This document shows, piece by piece, positions 36,438-48,338 of a DNA stretch of 64,000 nt. The stretch comes from Aeriscardovia sp. (lineage in GTDB: Bacteria; Actinomycetota; Actinomycetes; Actinomycetales; Bifidobacteriaceae). Under the pieces are notes generated by a model. That model was not told where the DNA came from, made no database searches, and was given only the letters and a program-made list of their open reading frames with translations. The stretch's first letter is position 1, and every line of letters begins with the position of its first letter. A program made the position numbers and the translations under genes. The stretch lies in assembly GCA_017413255.1 (NCBI GenBank), contig JAFPUC010000005.1, positions 23,587 to 87,586 on the forward strand, in the 5' to 3' direction.

Positions 36438-38056
36438 ATGACGGATTTAACGATAGATCCGGGAAAGATACGACAGGCCCTGGAAGAGTTTGCCGGATCC
36501 TACTCCCCATCGAGCCCGCCAAGCGAGCAGGTGGGAAGAGTAGTGAATGCGGGAGACGGGATAGCCAGGGTCTCCGGTCTTCCCGGGTGCATGTCAAACG
36601 AGTTGCTCGCCTTTGAAGGAGGGGTCCAGGGCCTGGCCTTCAACCTTGACGAACAGGAAATAGGGGCCGTTATTCTGGGCGACTTTTCGGGAATCGAAGA
36701 GGGGCAGCCTGTCAAAAGGACCGGAAAGGTCCTTTCGGTCCCCGTGGGGGATGCCTACCTGGGAAGAGTGGTAGATCCTCTGGGCAGACCCATAGACGGC
36801 CTTGGAGAGATCAAGTGCGAAGAAAGCAGAATCCTTGAAGCCCAGGCCCCCGACGTCATCCATAGGAAAAGCGTCCACGAACCCCTTCAGACGGGGATAA
36901 AGGCGATAGATGCGATGGTGCCCATAGGAAGGGGCCAAAGGCAGCTAATCATAGGAGACAGGCAGACCGGAAAAACCGCGATCGCCCTCGACGCCATAAT
37001 AAACCAGAGAAAGAACTGGCAGAGCGGGGACCCTACAAAGCAGGTGCGCTGCATTTACGTGGCCGTGGGCCAAAAGGGCTCTACCATAGCCGGAGTGAAG
37101 GCCTCTCTGGAAGAAAACGGTGCTATGGAATACACCACGATTGTGGCGGCCAGCGCATCCGATTCGGCGGGCTTTAAATATATAGCGCCCTACACGGGAT
37201 CTGCCATCGGCCAGCACTGGATGTACTCTGGCAAGCACGTCCTTATAGTCTTTGACGATCTTTCCAAACAGGCCGAGGCCTACAGGGCCATCTCCCTTCT
37301 TTTGCGCCGCCCGCCGGGCAGGGAGGCCTACCCGGGAGACGTCTTTTACCTGCACTCTCGCCTTCTTGAAAGGTGCGCGAAACTTTCAGACGACAAAGGG
37401 GCAGGTTCCATGACGGGCCTTCCTATAGTAGAGACCAAGGCCAACGACATCTCCGCCTACATTCCCACCAACGTCATCTCCATTACGGACGGACAAATCT
37501 TCCTTCAGTCGGATCTGTTCAATTCCGGACAGAGGCCCGCAATAGACGTGGGAAGATCCGTTTCAAGGGTGGGGGGAGCCGCCCAGACGAAGGCGCTGAA
37601 AAAGGTTTCGGGAACCCTTAAAATTTCCCTCGCCCGCTACCGCGACCTTCAGGGCTTTGCCATGTTCTCTTCCGATCTGGACCCTGCCACAAAAGGAGAG
37701 CTGACCCGGGGTTCTAGGCTGATGGAGCTTTTAAAGCAACCCCAGTTCCACCCTGTGGCAATGGAAAGGCAGGTCGTGCAGGTTTGGTGCGGAACCCACG
37801 GAAAGTACGATGAGCTGGACCTTGTAGACGTTTTGTCCTTTGCAAACCAGCTGTGCGACTGGTTGGAAGACGAGACCGGGATTTTGGGCGAAATCAGGTC
37901 GACTAAGGACTTTTCCAAGGAAACCGAGGCGCAGCTCGAAAAGGCCGTGGAGGAATTTAAGGGAAGGTTTATCACCCATACCGGCCAGCCTCTTGCAAAG
38001 GAGGCGGGGCCCGTGGGGGAGGTTGACCAGGAGAAGATGGTTGTGGGGCAGGCCTG

Positions 38057-38057
<1 letters not shown>
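36438..38057 (+). CDS. atpA: ATP synthase F1 subunit alpha
   Basis: A non-catalytic nucleotide-binding subunit of 539 residues. P-loop 'GDRQTGKT' is at 173-180 and '[16 protein letters not shown]' carries the Walker B region. The arginine finger lies in the '[10 protein letters not shown]' region (residues about 375-384). AAGGAAACCAA precedes the ATG. The stop overlaps the atpG ATG (TGATG). Confidence 0.98.
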
Positions 38058-40396
<2,339 letters not shown>

Positions 40397-40397
<1 letters not shown>

Positions 40398-40678
40398 TGG
40401 CGGCAAAAACCTTCGACGTCACCGTGGCCTCCAGAGAAAAGCCCCTTTGGCAGGGCAAAGCCTTTCAAGTGCAGGTTCCCGCCTTGGGAGGGGGCCTTGC
40501 TTTCCTTCCCGGCCATGCTTCTTCTTTCGTCCTCCTCTCCAAAGGGGATTTGGAGATAAAAGGAGAAAAAGACTTGGCCTTCTCGATAGAAGGCGGCTTT
40601 GCCTCATTTGAAAAAAACCAGATGGTTATAGCCGTAGACAGCGGCGAAGAAGAAGAGTTAAAGCCTAAAAAGGCATAA
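40397..40678 (+). CDS. atpC: ATP synthase F1 subunit epsilon (short form)
   Basis: About 93 residues from the ATG at 40397 that overlaps the atpD stop. It contains only the N-terminal beta-sandwich ('FDVTVASREKPLWQGKA', 'PGHASSFVLLSKGDLEI'). The C-terminal inhibitory helices of the E. coli-type subunit are missing, so inhibition of ATP hydrolysis by epsilon is unlikely. Short epsilon subunits also occur in other bifidobacteria as far as I recall. A strong terminator follows. Confidence 0.93.
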
Positions 40679-40682
40679 AAAT

Positions 40683-40707
40683 CCGCCCCTCGGGGCGGTT
40701 TTTTTTT
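40683..40707 (+). terminator. Terminator of the atp operon (bidirectional)
   Basis: The CCGCCCC / GGGGCGG inverted repeat (40683-40689 with 40692-40698) is followed by nine T residues and preceded by an A-run. It can therefore stop both the atp operon and the convergent lipoprotein gene ending at 40714. Confidence 0.85.
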
Positions 40708-40713
40708 GTAGGC

Positions 40714-41691
40714 TTAGTTGCTGGTTCCCAGAATATCTACCACAAAGACCAGGGTGGAATTTGCCGGAATGCCGCTTTGGGCGTTGCTGCCGTACCCCAT
40801 GCTGGGAGGGATTATCAAAAGAACCTGGGATCCTACGGTCTGGCCGGAAAGGCCCTTTTGGAAGCCCTCTATGGTATTTGCCAAAGAGAAGGAGGCGGTG
40901 GTGTTTCCTTCGCTCCATGTCGACTGGAACTGCTTTTTGGTGGAAAGCACCCAGCCAGAATACTTGACCACGACCGATCCGGAAGAGGAAACTACAGGGC
41001 CGCTCCCCTTGATGATGGTCTGGGATACGAACTGCCCGTTTGACTTGTAATTGTTGAAGTCAATGCTGGGCTGACCGGTAGAAGAGTTGGAAGTTACCTT
41101 GGGAAGATCTGAAGGGATGTTGGATACTTGCGTCCCTTCGGCCTTTGAAAGCGTTTTTACCGTGCTGATTAAAGTCATCACGGAAATATACGCATCCCCG
41201 CTGTTGGCAACCGCTGAAGAGGAAGAAGATGAGGAGGAACTTTCCCGGCTCCCCGGAATTCCGAAGGCAATGGATGCCCCGAGGTTTTGGGAGGTGAGCA
41301 CCTGCTCATAGCCCGCATCCAAAGAGCTGTTTAAGGTAAGGGAGCACAGGGGGGTCTGCTTCCAGGTGGAGTCGATTTGAGCTCCCGTCCTGGCGTTGTA
41401 GACCATGTATTGGTAGCAAACCGTGTCTCCCTCTTTGAGCTTTGCACCCGTTCCCGCTACCAGCACGGCGTAGGATTTTTGAGAGATCGTGAGGGGGGCC
41501 TTGAAATGCAGGTCGGGTTCTTTTCCGCTCTCTCCCGTCGCGCTCACTCCCTCCAGCTTGGGAAGGGAGGACGAAGAAGAGGAAGAGGAGGAGTTGCCGC
41601 AGGCGGCCAGGGCCGCGCACAGGCCTATGGCTGCCAGGAAGGCGCCTGCAAGCTTTGCCCACCTGGACTTGCGAATATGTAGGTTAAACAT
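40714..41691 (-). CDS. FKBP-type prolyl isomerase lipoprotein
   Basis: An extracytoplasmic lipoprotein of 325 residues from ATG 41691. The signal peptide ends in lipobox 'LAAC', followed by a poly-Ser linker. It holds two FKBP-like halves: a divergent one (about 70-170, 'LKEGDTVCYQYMVYNARTGA') and a canonical C-terminal one ('SGSVVVKYSGWVLSTKKQF', 'GFQKGLSGQTVGSQVLLIIP', 'STLVFVVDIL'). A second Ser run sits within the first half. It probably helps fold secreted proteins. TATTAT (41699-41704) ends seven bases before the ATG without a ribosome binding site, suggesting a leaderless mRNA. Confidence 0.88.
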   Translation of the reverse strand: MFNLHIRKSRWAKLAGAFLAAIGLCAALAACGNSSSSSSSSSLPKLEGVSATGESGKEPDLHFKAPLTISQKSYAVLVAGTGAKLKEGDTVCYQYMVYNARTGAQIDSTWKQTPLCSLTLNSSLDAGYEQVLTSQNLGASIAFGIPGSRESSSSSSSSSAVANSGDAYISVMTLISTVKTLSKAEGTQVSNIPSDLPKVTSNSSTGQPSIDFNNYKSNGQFVSQTIIKGSGPVVSSSGSVVVKYSGWVLSTKKQFQSTWSEGNTTASFSLANTIEGFQKGLSGQTVGSQVLLIIPPSMGYGSNAQSGIPANSTLVFVVDILGTSN

Positions 41692-41698
41692 CTGATTT

Positions 41699-41704
41699 AT
41701 AATA
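41699..41704 (-). promoter_or_regulatory. Candidate -10 box for leaderless lipoprotein transcript
   Basis: TATTAT on the minus strand is separated by seven bases from the ATG at 41691, and no Shine-Dalgarno sequence intervenes. The -35 is not clear. Confidence 0.3.
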
Positions 41705-41739
41705 AGCTGTAATGTAAACTTTTGAGAGCGAAGGCGGCC

Positions 41740-42909
41740 GTGGACAGACATTCCCATCTATTTGGAAAAGCGTCTTGGTCACGGCAGAAGGCATTCAAAG
41801 TAGCCAAAATCGCCTTTGGCTCCCTTTTTTCGGTCCTGGCTGTTGTTTTTTTCGTTCTTTCTGCAACTTCCTCCATCCTCTGGAAGTCCAGGAGCGAAGT
41901 TTCGGCCTCTCTTTCCTCTTCCAGCCGCTTTATCCTCTCCGTTCCGGGCCTTTTGTCCCTAACGGGAAGCCCCGTACAAGTGGCCGCTTCTTCCCGCGCC
42001 TCCGTCTGCTTAGCCGTGGGCCAGAGCGCAGATGCCCATGGGTGGATAGGATCTTCCCCCTATACCCAGATAGACGGCCTTTCCACCTGGAGGCAGCTTC
42101 GCATCCGAGAGGCCCAGGGGCAGCAGAGTTACCCCGAAGAAGATCCCGTTCCCTTCCAGGAAAGCGATATGTGGGAAAAGGTGGAATGCGGAAAGACGAT
42201 GGGCTTTGAGTGGAATCCCGGCCCCGATCAGTCTCTTATCGTTTTCAACCCGTCTAAAAGCACAGTGATTTTGAGCCTTGGCTGGAAGAGGGTAAAAACC
42301 GCCGATCTCGCCGCCCCCTATGCGTTTTTCGGGTGCCTCTGCGTGCTTTTTGCCGGCATCAGTTTTGAATTTTCAAGGCTTAGAAAGATAGCGGCCCTCA
42401 AACCTAAAGGAGAGGAGCTGCCTTCCCCATCTGCTTCGGAAACTCCCCGTTGGGCCAAAGACCAGCTCGCCCTTGAAAAGCGCAAATCCAGAGTTATCCC
42501 CCGCACGGTAAAAAGCACGAAGGTGTTTAAGATAAGGGAGAAGAGCGAGGAAGATGAAGTCAGCACCCAGGTCATGGATCTGTCCGCCCTCAGGGGCCTC
42601 CGGCTCGCAGACGACGATCCTAAGGCCCTAAAGCCTTCCCTCTTTGGCTCCGAGCCACCCTCATTCCCCGTGGCCTCTTCGCCGATCGCGGCAGGCACCG
42701 TCTTTTCCGTAACCTCCTCCAAGGAAAGCGACCTGTCTTCAAAGAAGAAGGGCCCGGTGATAATAGACAAGTCAAACGTAAACCTCTTGGCAAAGGCGGG
42801 GGAGGGCGACCCCTTGCAGCTTCACCCCAAAAGCGAGGACTTGGGAGCTTACTTTAAGAGGCTGAGAGAGGAAAAGAAGGAAGAGGAGAAGCATGAAAAG
42901 AAAGCCTAA
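41740..42909 (+). CDS. Hypothetical membrane protein with cytosolic tail
   Basis: A 389-residue protein. One transmembrane helix ('AFGSLFSVLAVVFFVLSAT') lies near the N-terminus, followed by about 140 external residues, a second helix ('FFGCLCVLFAGISFEFSRL') near 205, and a long charged, Ser-rich cytosolic tail with coiled-coil potential at the end. No known domain. The start is GTG 41740, with GAAGG suitably placed; an in-frame TTG at 41722 is less likely. It overlaps the next lipoprotein gene by 17 bases and appears to form an operon with it and the thioredoxin-fold protein. Confidence 0.75.
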   Translation: MDRHSHLFGKASWSRQKAFKVAKIAFGSLFSVLAVVFFVLSATSSILWKSRSEVSASLSSSSRFILSVPGLLSLTGSPVQVAASSRASVCLAVGQSADAHGWIGSSPYTQIDGLSTWRQLRIREAQGQQSYPEEDPVPFQESDMWEKVECGKTMGFEWNPGPDQSLIVFNPSKSTVILSLGWKRVKTADLAAPYAFFGCLCVLFAGISFEFSRLRKIAALKPKGEELPSPSASETPRWAKDQLALEKRKSRVIPRTVKSTKVFKIREKSEEDEVSTQVMDLSALRGLRLADDDPKALKPSLFGSEPPSFPVASSPIAAGTVFSVTSSKESDLSSKKKGPVIIDKSNVNLLAKAGEGDPLQLHPKSEDLGAYFKRLREEKKEEEKHEKKA

Positions 42910-43885
42910 AGCCGTCCTTGCCCTCCTTCTTTCCCTGCTCCTTTGCTCCCTTCTTGCCGGTTGCGGCGACTCTATGGTGGAAGAGCCGGTGCCGCCCAAA
43001 GCGGGAGAGGAAGCGTGCGTGACGGAGAGCACGAGGAAAAATGCGGAAGAGCGCATAATTTCAGGCCTGGATTCTGCGGGAAACTCTAATTTTTCCATTC
43101 TTCCCTCCCTCCTTTCCGGCCCCGAGCTTTCAATCAGGGAGAGTCAGATGAAGGTGGCCGCCGCCACGGGGCAGCCAAACGAGGATATGGCCATTCCCTA
43201 TTCCGCTTCCGCCGTCTTCCTCCCTTCTTCCTGCTCGTGGCCGAGGTCGATTACAGTGTTGACGGAGCCCACGGGAAACCAGTATTCGCAAAGGATTTTG
43301 ACCTTTACCCAGGCCTTTCCCCGGTCAAACTACAAACTCTGGTCTGAAGTAGTGCTCTTTCCGGGGGCACAAATCCCCTTCAACGCCTCGGGGGTTGAAA
43401 ATGTCAAATCCGGAGAGCAGTTGGATGCGGGCCTGATCGCCACTCCCCAGGAGGCCATTTCCTGGTACGCCAACGTATTGGAGGAAGGGGAAAAGTCGCC
43501 CCACCTGCAGTCTTTTGAAACGGGAGACCTTTATTTGGAACTTCAGGAATTAAGATCCGACCTCTCCTCCGCCCTCGCAGCTTCCAAGGGCAGCCAAAGC
43601 GAATCATTTACCCCCCAGTACTCTTCAGCCAAAATTTTGAAGCTTGAAAACGGCGACCTGGTAATTGCCCAGATAAACTCGGTATGGACGAGAAATGCCG
43701 GAAAGGGCGGAACGGCAAAGCCCGCCACGAGCGCAGAAAAAGCGCTCTTTTCTTCCAAGCCATCCCAGTCCCTTACGGCGAAATACGTAAACGTGGTGGC
43801 TTTCTTTATACCTTCTTCCTCAAAAGGTACGAAAATTGAAGTATTGGGGGCAGAAAGAGAGCCTGTCTCCGTAAAAGCGAGTTAA
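42893..43885 (+). CDS. Hypothetical lipoprotein
   Basis: A 330-residue exported lipoprotein: positively charged start, hydrophobic core and lipobox 'LLAGC' with the lipidated Cys at 24. The mature part is Ser-rich with no recognised domain. It is translationally coupled to the membrane protein before it, so the two may act together at the membrane. The next gene begins nine bases after the stop. Function unknown. Confidence 0.8.
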   Translation: MKRKPKAVLALLLSLLLCSLLAGCGDSMVEEPVPPKAGEEACVTESTRKNAEERIISGLDSAGNSNFSILPSLLSGPELSIRESQMKVAAATGQPNEDMAIPYSASAVFLPSSCSWPRSITVLTEPTGNQYSQRILTFTQAFPRSNYKLWSEVVLFPGAQIPFNASGVENVKSGEQLDAGLIATPQEAISWYANVLEEGEKSPHLQSFETGDLYLELQELRSDLSSALAASKGSQSESFTPQYSSAKILKLENGDLVIAQINSVWTRNAGKGGTAKPATSAEKALFSSKPSQSLTAKYVNVVAFFIPSSSKGTKIEVLGAEREPVSVKAS

Positions 43886-43894
43886 AGGAATTTT

Positions 43895-44857
43895 ATGAAT
43901 GAAAGCGAAGAAAACAGGCGAAATGAACAGATAGGGATATCTCTGGCCGGAGCCGTGGATTTGTCAGCGATGAAGGCAAAGGCTTCAAAAAAAGCGCAAG
44001 GCGGGGAAAACAAAGGTAAAAAAGAAGACTTTTCCTACGTCCTGGACGTATCTTTCGCATCAGTCGAATCTTACGCGCCGTCTTCGGCCACCTACCCCAT
44101 CCTCCTTCTCATCTACGCCTCAGACAGCCGGGAATTTGCAGACGACCTTGCCAGGGCCGTAGAAAAGGGAAACGGGAAGCTGCAGCTTTTGAGGATAGAC
44201 GCTTCAAAGGACCCCAACGAAGCGGCGGCGGTGGATCTTTCCACCCTTCCGACCCTCTTTGCCATGATAAAAGGAAAGCTTCTTGCGCTCTTTGAAGGGC
44301 CCCTCAATTTGGATCCGACCCAATCTTTGGAACTGGCCCAAGGCAGCGTGGAGGCTGCGCTGGAGGCTGCGGCAGAAGAAGGGGTGAACGGAACCGCCCC
44401 GATGATGGGCAAGGGAAAGCAAGAGGAAAAAGAGCCTTCCGAGGAAAGAAGCATCTACTCAGAAGCCGAAAAACTTTCTTCTCTGGGAGAGTTTGACCAG
44501 GCCGCGAAGGCCTATGAAAAGATCGCAGAGGAAAACCCTGATGATCCGAAAGCGGTTTCTCTGGCCAAGAGGGCGGCTCTAATAGCCAGGGTAAAAAAGA
44601 TTTCAAATCCGGCCTTGGCCAGAAAAAAGGCGGCAGAAGACCCCTCCGATCTCTCTTCACAGCTTGAAGTGGCGGATTTGGACGCATACGACGGCCATAT
44701 CCAAGACGGCCTAGATCGCCTCTTGGACTATATCGCAAACTACAAAGACGTAGGGGGAAAGGCAAAGGATAGAGTTTTGTCCTTCATAGCCATGCTCCCC
44801 TCGTCGGATCCCAGGGCAAAAAGGGCCAGAATGAGGCTTGCAAATCTGCTGTATTAG
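43895..44857 (+). CDS. Thioredoxin-fold / TPR protein (CnoX/YbbN-like)
   Basis: A cytosolic protein of 320 residues. A thioredoxin-like domain (about 48-155) carries 'SYAPSSATYPILLLIYASDS', 'LQLLRIDASKDP' and the cis-Pro region 'LSTLPTLFAMIKGK'. The CxxC pair is absent, so it is not redox-active in the thioredoxin way. A TPR-type helical region follows ('SLGEFDQAAKAYEKIAEENP' and onwards). This is the layout of the co-chaperone CnoX/YbbN. The last two codons and stop end in TATTAG, whose TAG is part of the -10 box of tRNA-Arg. Confidence 0.87.
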   Translation: MNESEENRRNEQIGISLAGAVDLSAMKAKASKKAQGGENKGKKEDFSYVLDVSFASVESYAPSSATYPILLLIYASDSREFADDLARAVEKGNGKLQLLRIDASKDPNEAAAVDLSTLPTLFAMIKGKLLALFEGPLNLDPTQSLELAQGSVEAALEAAAEEGVNGTAPMMGKGKQEEKEPSEERSIYSEAEKLSSLGEFDQAAKAYEKIAEENPDDPKAVSLAKRAALIARVKKISNPALARKKAAEDPSDLSSQLEVADLDAYDGHIQDGLDRLLDYIANYKDVGGKAKDRVLSFIAMLPSSDPRAKRARMRLANLLY

Positions 44858-44860
44858 AAT
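44855..44860 (+). promoter_or_regulatory. Candidate -10 box of tRNA-Arg overlapping a stop codon
   Basis: TAGAAT begins with the TAG stop of the preceding gene and ends nine bases before the tRNA 5' end. The same hexamer precedes tRNA-Leu and tRNA-fMet. No clear -35. Confidence 0.4.
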
Positions 44861-44869
44861 GTTAAAAGC

Positions 44870-44942
44870 GGGTTTGTAGCTCAATGGATAGAGCGCCTGT
44901 CTCCGGAACAGGAGGTTGGGGGTTCAATTCCCCTCAAGCCCA
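44870..44942 (+). tRNA. tRNA-Arg(CCG)
   Basis: Acceptor arms GGGTTTG and CAAGCCC pair with one G-U, with discriminator A. Anticodon stem CCTGT/ACAGG encloses loop CTCCGGA, giving anticodon CCG. T loop TTCAATT. CCA is not encoded. Confidence 0.95.
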
Positions 44943-45031
44943 CGGGTTCAGTTTTTAATTCTCGCCTGCCCTGTTTTCATATCTTGATTTAATCCGGGAT
45001 TAGGTTTCCCATTTCCCTTAAAAATAAAAAA

Positions 45032-45047
45032 CCGGCCCAAAGGCCGG
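45032..45047 (-). terminator. Terminator of the surface-protein gene
   Basis: Stem CCGGCC / GGCCGG with loop CAAA. On the minus strand it runs into TTTTTTATTTTT, right after the gene ending at 45063. Confidence 0.75.
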
Positions 45048-45062
45048 TAGGAATTTTAGAAG

Positions 45063-45560
45063 CTATTTGTTCCTGTCAGTTTTCTTCTTTTTCAGAAGTT
45101 CGGCAGCTATGCCTGCGGCAAGAAGGATGCCTGCGCTGATCGAGGCGGCTTCAATGCTGGAGCCCGTAGAGGCGAGGTGGGAGCCGGAGGGCTTTAGGGC
45201 TTCCTGCCGGACGTGGACCTGGACATGGGAAGGCATTTGAGTCATATGGGAGGGCTGCCCGGAGTTTGCGGTGCCTGAAGGCATGGAAACTGCGGGCATA
45301 GTCTGGAAGGGCAGGGCCAAAATCTTCTGGGCGTCCCCCGGTTCGCTTCCCTGGCCTATAAGGCTCCGGATGTCGGGCTGAAGGTTGCTTAGGCCTACCA
45401 CAATCGGGTGGGCGAAATTGTACTCGTTTCCGTTGACGATGGCCTTTTGAATGGGGTTGGAGGCATTGGAAGCGGATGCCAGGGGCAAAGCGGAGGTCAG
45501 GGGAGTTTGAGCGTTGGAAATGTCGCTCTGGCTGTAGGGGGCCGCAAGCCCCAGGCCCTA
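45063..45560 (-). pseudogene. Distal part of the surface protein, beyond the amber codon, with sortase signal
   Basis: This segment is in the same reading frame as the 712-codon gene upstream and is separated from it only by the TAG at 45558-45560. It encodes about 165 residues ending in a cell-wall sorting signal: 'HLASTG' (an LPXTG-like motif), a hydrophobic helix ('ISAGILLAAGIAAELL') and the tail KKKKTDRNK. It has no credible start of its own; the first possible one is TTG 45488 without a ribosome binding site. It is therefore either lost by a nonsense mutation or reached by readthrough. Confidence 0.8.
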
Positions 45561-47696
45561 AATTGTCTTGTTTCCGTTCCGCATGCTGGTTACGGCGCTT
45601 TGGGTGTTGTTAATCAGAGGGGTGAGATCGCTTTGCAGCTTATGTAGGCTGTTGATGGCGGCTCCCGGATTGGGGGCCGATTCTACGTTCTTCAAATCCT
45701 GCTGGACGTCTTTAATGGCATTGTAAGCCTTTTGAGCATCGTTAAAGACGCCCTGGGTTACGATGGCTTTTTGCCATGCCTCAGCATCTCCCAGCAGACC
45801 TCCGGTCCCTGTTCCGGAGTCGGATCCGGAAAGCATATTATTGGCCTGATTTACGTAGTTGCCAAAATCGCTGTTTATCGCATCCATGTCCGAGGAGGAG
45901 TAAAGGGGGCCCTTGTTGGTAGCCTCGGGCAGATCCACCGTGGACCCGTTGATTGTAACCGAGGGAGAAGTCGAACTTGTGGCACTGGCATGCTGTGCGG
46001 CGGCGCTGCTCATAGCCGCTTTTATTGCCTCTCCCGCGCTGTTTGCGGCAGCGACGTCTTGCAGGGCGGACTGAATATCGGCCTTGGCCTGGGCCGCGGC
46101 ATCGGAAGCGGAGTCTCCGGTATTTTGATCCGCCAGCTGCTTGGCGGCAGCGATCTTGTTTGCGGCGTCCTGAGCCTTGTCCAGCGCCGTCTGGGCCTCA
46201 TTGGCAATCGTCTGGGCGTAGGGCTGCACGGACTGCAGGTACTTGTAGTTGGCATAGTCCTGCTCCCACTTGCTCTCTATATCGATCAGTCCGGAAGAGC
46301 TTCCCATTTGCGGCATATTGCCGCTGTAGTCAAAAAGGGTGTGGGTGATCGTATTCCATATCTTCGCACCCTCAGTTCCGGTGAAGGGGTTGGTAGCAGG
46401 CAGGGAGTCTGCAGTCTGGCCGCCGTAACCTGGCACGCATGAAGGAACGGTCTGGGAGTTCCCTCCTTCTTCTGGAGTCACAAGGGAGTCCATCCCATTT
46501 ATGAATTTCTGCAATTGGCGCATATCGTTTAGTTGGATAAAGGCGCGCTGGGAAGCCTGGGAAAACGCCTCGTCGGGAGACTGGGAAGCCAGATCAGAAT
46601 TTCCCGTTATGCTCTGCAGCTCTTCTACGGAGGCTTCCATTATCTTAAGATTTTTCAGCACGGTTGCGGCATCTGCGCTGTTGGAGCTTGCCGCGCCGCT
46701 TACTTCGGCGATCAAGTTCTTTATCAGGGGCAGAAATGTTTGAGTGTACCCATATTCGCTGCCGGACTTATTGTTGTCCTTTGTGCGATCGTTCCACCAG
46801 TTTTGAACCCAGGTGTCAAAATTCTTGGCATCTGTAGCCAGGGTGCCGCTGGCGGGGGAGGCGCTGTCGCTGTAGTAGTTCTCAATCTCTGTATTGATGT
46901 TGTTTAGCTGCTTTTCCGCGTTCTGCTGCAAAGCCTTGGCCTTGCCAAGGATGGTAGAAGAATCGGAAGTGCTCCCGGCCGCGTTTGCGGCGGCGGCGGC
47001 ATTGGTGGAAAAAGCGTTGTTGGCACTGGCAAGATCGGGATTGTTTGCCGTATTTGCGGTGTCGTAGACGTTCTGGGCGGCTTTGATGGCATCGTTACCC
47101 CCCTCCTCCGTGGCAGGGAGGTTGTCCTTGTTGTAATCGTCTACAGCGTTCTTGAGTTCAGTGCCGTATTGAGTGGAAGCGTCGTTTATGATGGCCTGGA
47201 GCTGCTTTACCAGGTCTTGGAGCTTGCCCTGCGTCTTTTCAGGCCCCTTAAGGTCGGAAGTTGGGAGGTTGGGGGTCTTGAGGGTGTTTTCAACGCTTTC
47301 AAGAGCGCTTTTTACGGTAGAAAGCTGAGACATGTAGGGGGTGTCGCGAAGTATCCCCTCCAGGTCCTGCGTCAGGGCCGAAAGATTTTCAGCCACGGCC
47401 TGCTGCTTGGCCTGGGTCTGGTATCCCGTGGTCTGCAAGGCTAAAGATCCAATGGAAGTGACTGCCGGGCTTATGAAATTTAGAGAAGACTGGGCCTGAT
47501 CCAATTTTGAAAGCTTTAAAGCTGAAGAAACGGCCTTGCTTGACGTATTTTGGCTCTCATTGTTGGTGGGAAGCGTATCTGCAAAGGAGGCGGGCACCAT
47601 GGAGAGCATGGTTCCCAGCCCCGTCGCTCCTGCGACTACCGCTACGCTTATTTTTTGGTTTGCCTTACTGGGTTTGGCATGACGTCCCCGTGCCAT
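45558..47696 (-). CDS. Secreted Ala/Ser/Asn-rich helical surface protein, ends at in-frame amber
   Basis: A 712-residue secreted protein. A basic N-terminus and hydrophobic core ('ISVAVVAGATGLGTMLSMVP') end at a likely cleavage site 'ASFA-DT'. The mature chain is long, mostly helical and low-complexity, with spaced 'NVYDTANTANNP' and 'ALDKAQDAANKIAAAKQ' motifs like fibrous adhesins. No enzymatic domain is seen. AGGAAGG precedes the ATG. Reading through the TAG at 45558 would give a protein of about 877 codons ending in an LASTG sorting signal, so the ancestral form was wall-anchored. As written, the product would be released. A decayed paralogue lies upstream at 48339-49229. Confidence 0.85.
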   Translation of the reverse strand: MARGRHAKPSKANQKISVAVVAGATGLGTMLSMVPASFADTLPTNNESQNTSSKAVSSALKLSKLDQAQSSLNFISPAVTSIGSLALQTTGYQTQAKQQAVAENLSALTQDLEGILRDTPYMSQLSTVKSALESVENTLKTPNLPTSDLKGPEKTQGKLQDLVKQLQAIINDASTQYGTELKNAVDDYNKDNLPATEEGGNDAIKAAQNVYDTANTANNPDLASANNAFSTNAAAAANAAGSTSDSSTILGKAKALQQNAEKQLNNINTEIENYYSDSASPASGTLATDAKNFDTWVQNWWNDRTKDNNKSGSEYGYTQTFLPLIKNLIAEVSGAASSNSADAATVLKNLKIMEASVEELQSITGNSDLASQSPDEAFSQASQRAFIQLNDMRQLQKFINGMDSLVTPEEGGNSQTVPSCVPGYGGQTADSLPATNPFTGTEGAKIWNTITHTLFDYSGNMPQMGSSSGLIDIESKWEQDYANYKYLQSVQPYAQTIANEAQTALDKAQDAANKIAAAKQLADQNTGDSASDAAAQAKADIQSALQDVAAANSAGEAIKAAMSSAAAQHASATSSTSPSVTINGSTVDLPEATNKGPLYSSSDMDAINSDFGNYVNQANNMLSGSDSGTGTGGLLGDAEAWQKAIVTQGVFNDAQKAYNAIKDVQQDLKNVESAPNPGAAINSLHKLQSDLTPLINNTQSAVTSMRNGNKTI

Positions 47697-48338
47697 TTTG
47701 CCTTCCTCTCCTTATATTGGTGGGAATTTAAATCTACATGTATCAGTGCTAATCGACGCCATGTAACTATGCCATAAAGAATTTGCCGATAGTCAAATTT
47801 TTTATTTTGTCAAGTAAAGGATTTTGCCTTTTGCTCCCTTATGGAGGACAAATTCGGTGCAGGGTCTTTTTGAGGGCGGACGAGCCTGTTTTTGATTTTC
47901 CGGCTCGGTTCATTTTTCCGCCAAGCCTTGCCGGAAATTCCCTTGGGGGAAAGCGAATCCTGCCCCCCAAAATTAAGACGCCTAACGCAACTTCGGAGAT
48001 GAGATCGCGCTAAAAAAGGCGCCGGGGGCAGTTTTTCGCCTGTCGGAAAAGCCGTGAAGAATATGGACTGGCGCCTTGCAGATTGGTTAGTTGTTGGAGA
48101 TTGAAAGCCCTAAAGCGAGCCTCCGGCAAGATGGAAGTGCCCCAAAGGGGCGCGTTGAAGGCAAAAGGACGCGCCAATAAAAGTTCTGCCAACCCTCTTT
48201 AAGGGGGGCAGGGTTTCAGCCTGCATTCATAAAAGGTTTTCCGGGGTGCTTGGGGAAGGGATAAATTTCGCATTGAATCCGGATCTCCCTTTAATCGGGA
48301 AAACCCGCCGTTCCCTTCCCTCTTAAGCGGTAAAAAAC
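47697..48338. other. Non-coding region upstream of the surface-protein gene
   Basis: About 640 bases between the surface-protein start and the end of its decayed paralogue. The part next to 47696 holds the ribosome binding site and TATAAG about 20 bases upstream of the ATG, a possible but weak -10. The rest has short pyrimidine tracts and no frame I would call coding. Confidence 0.4.

Noticed and set aside
47507..47777. Short plus-strand frames opposite the surface-protein start
   Set aside because: They are antisense shadows of the signal-peptide region without ribosome binding sites.
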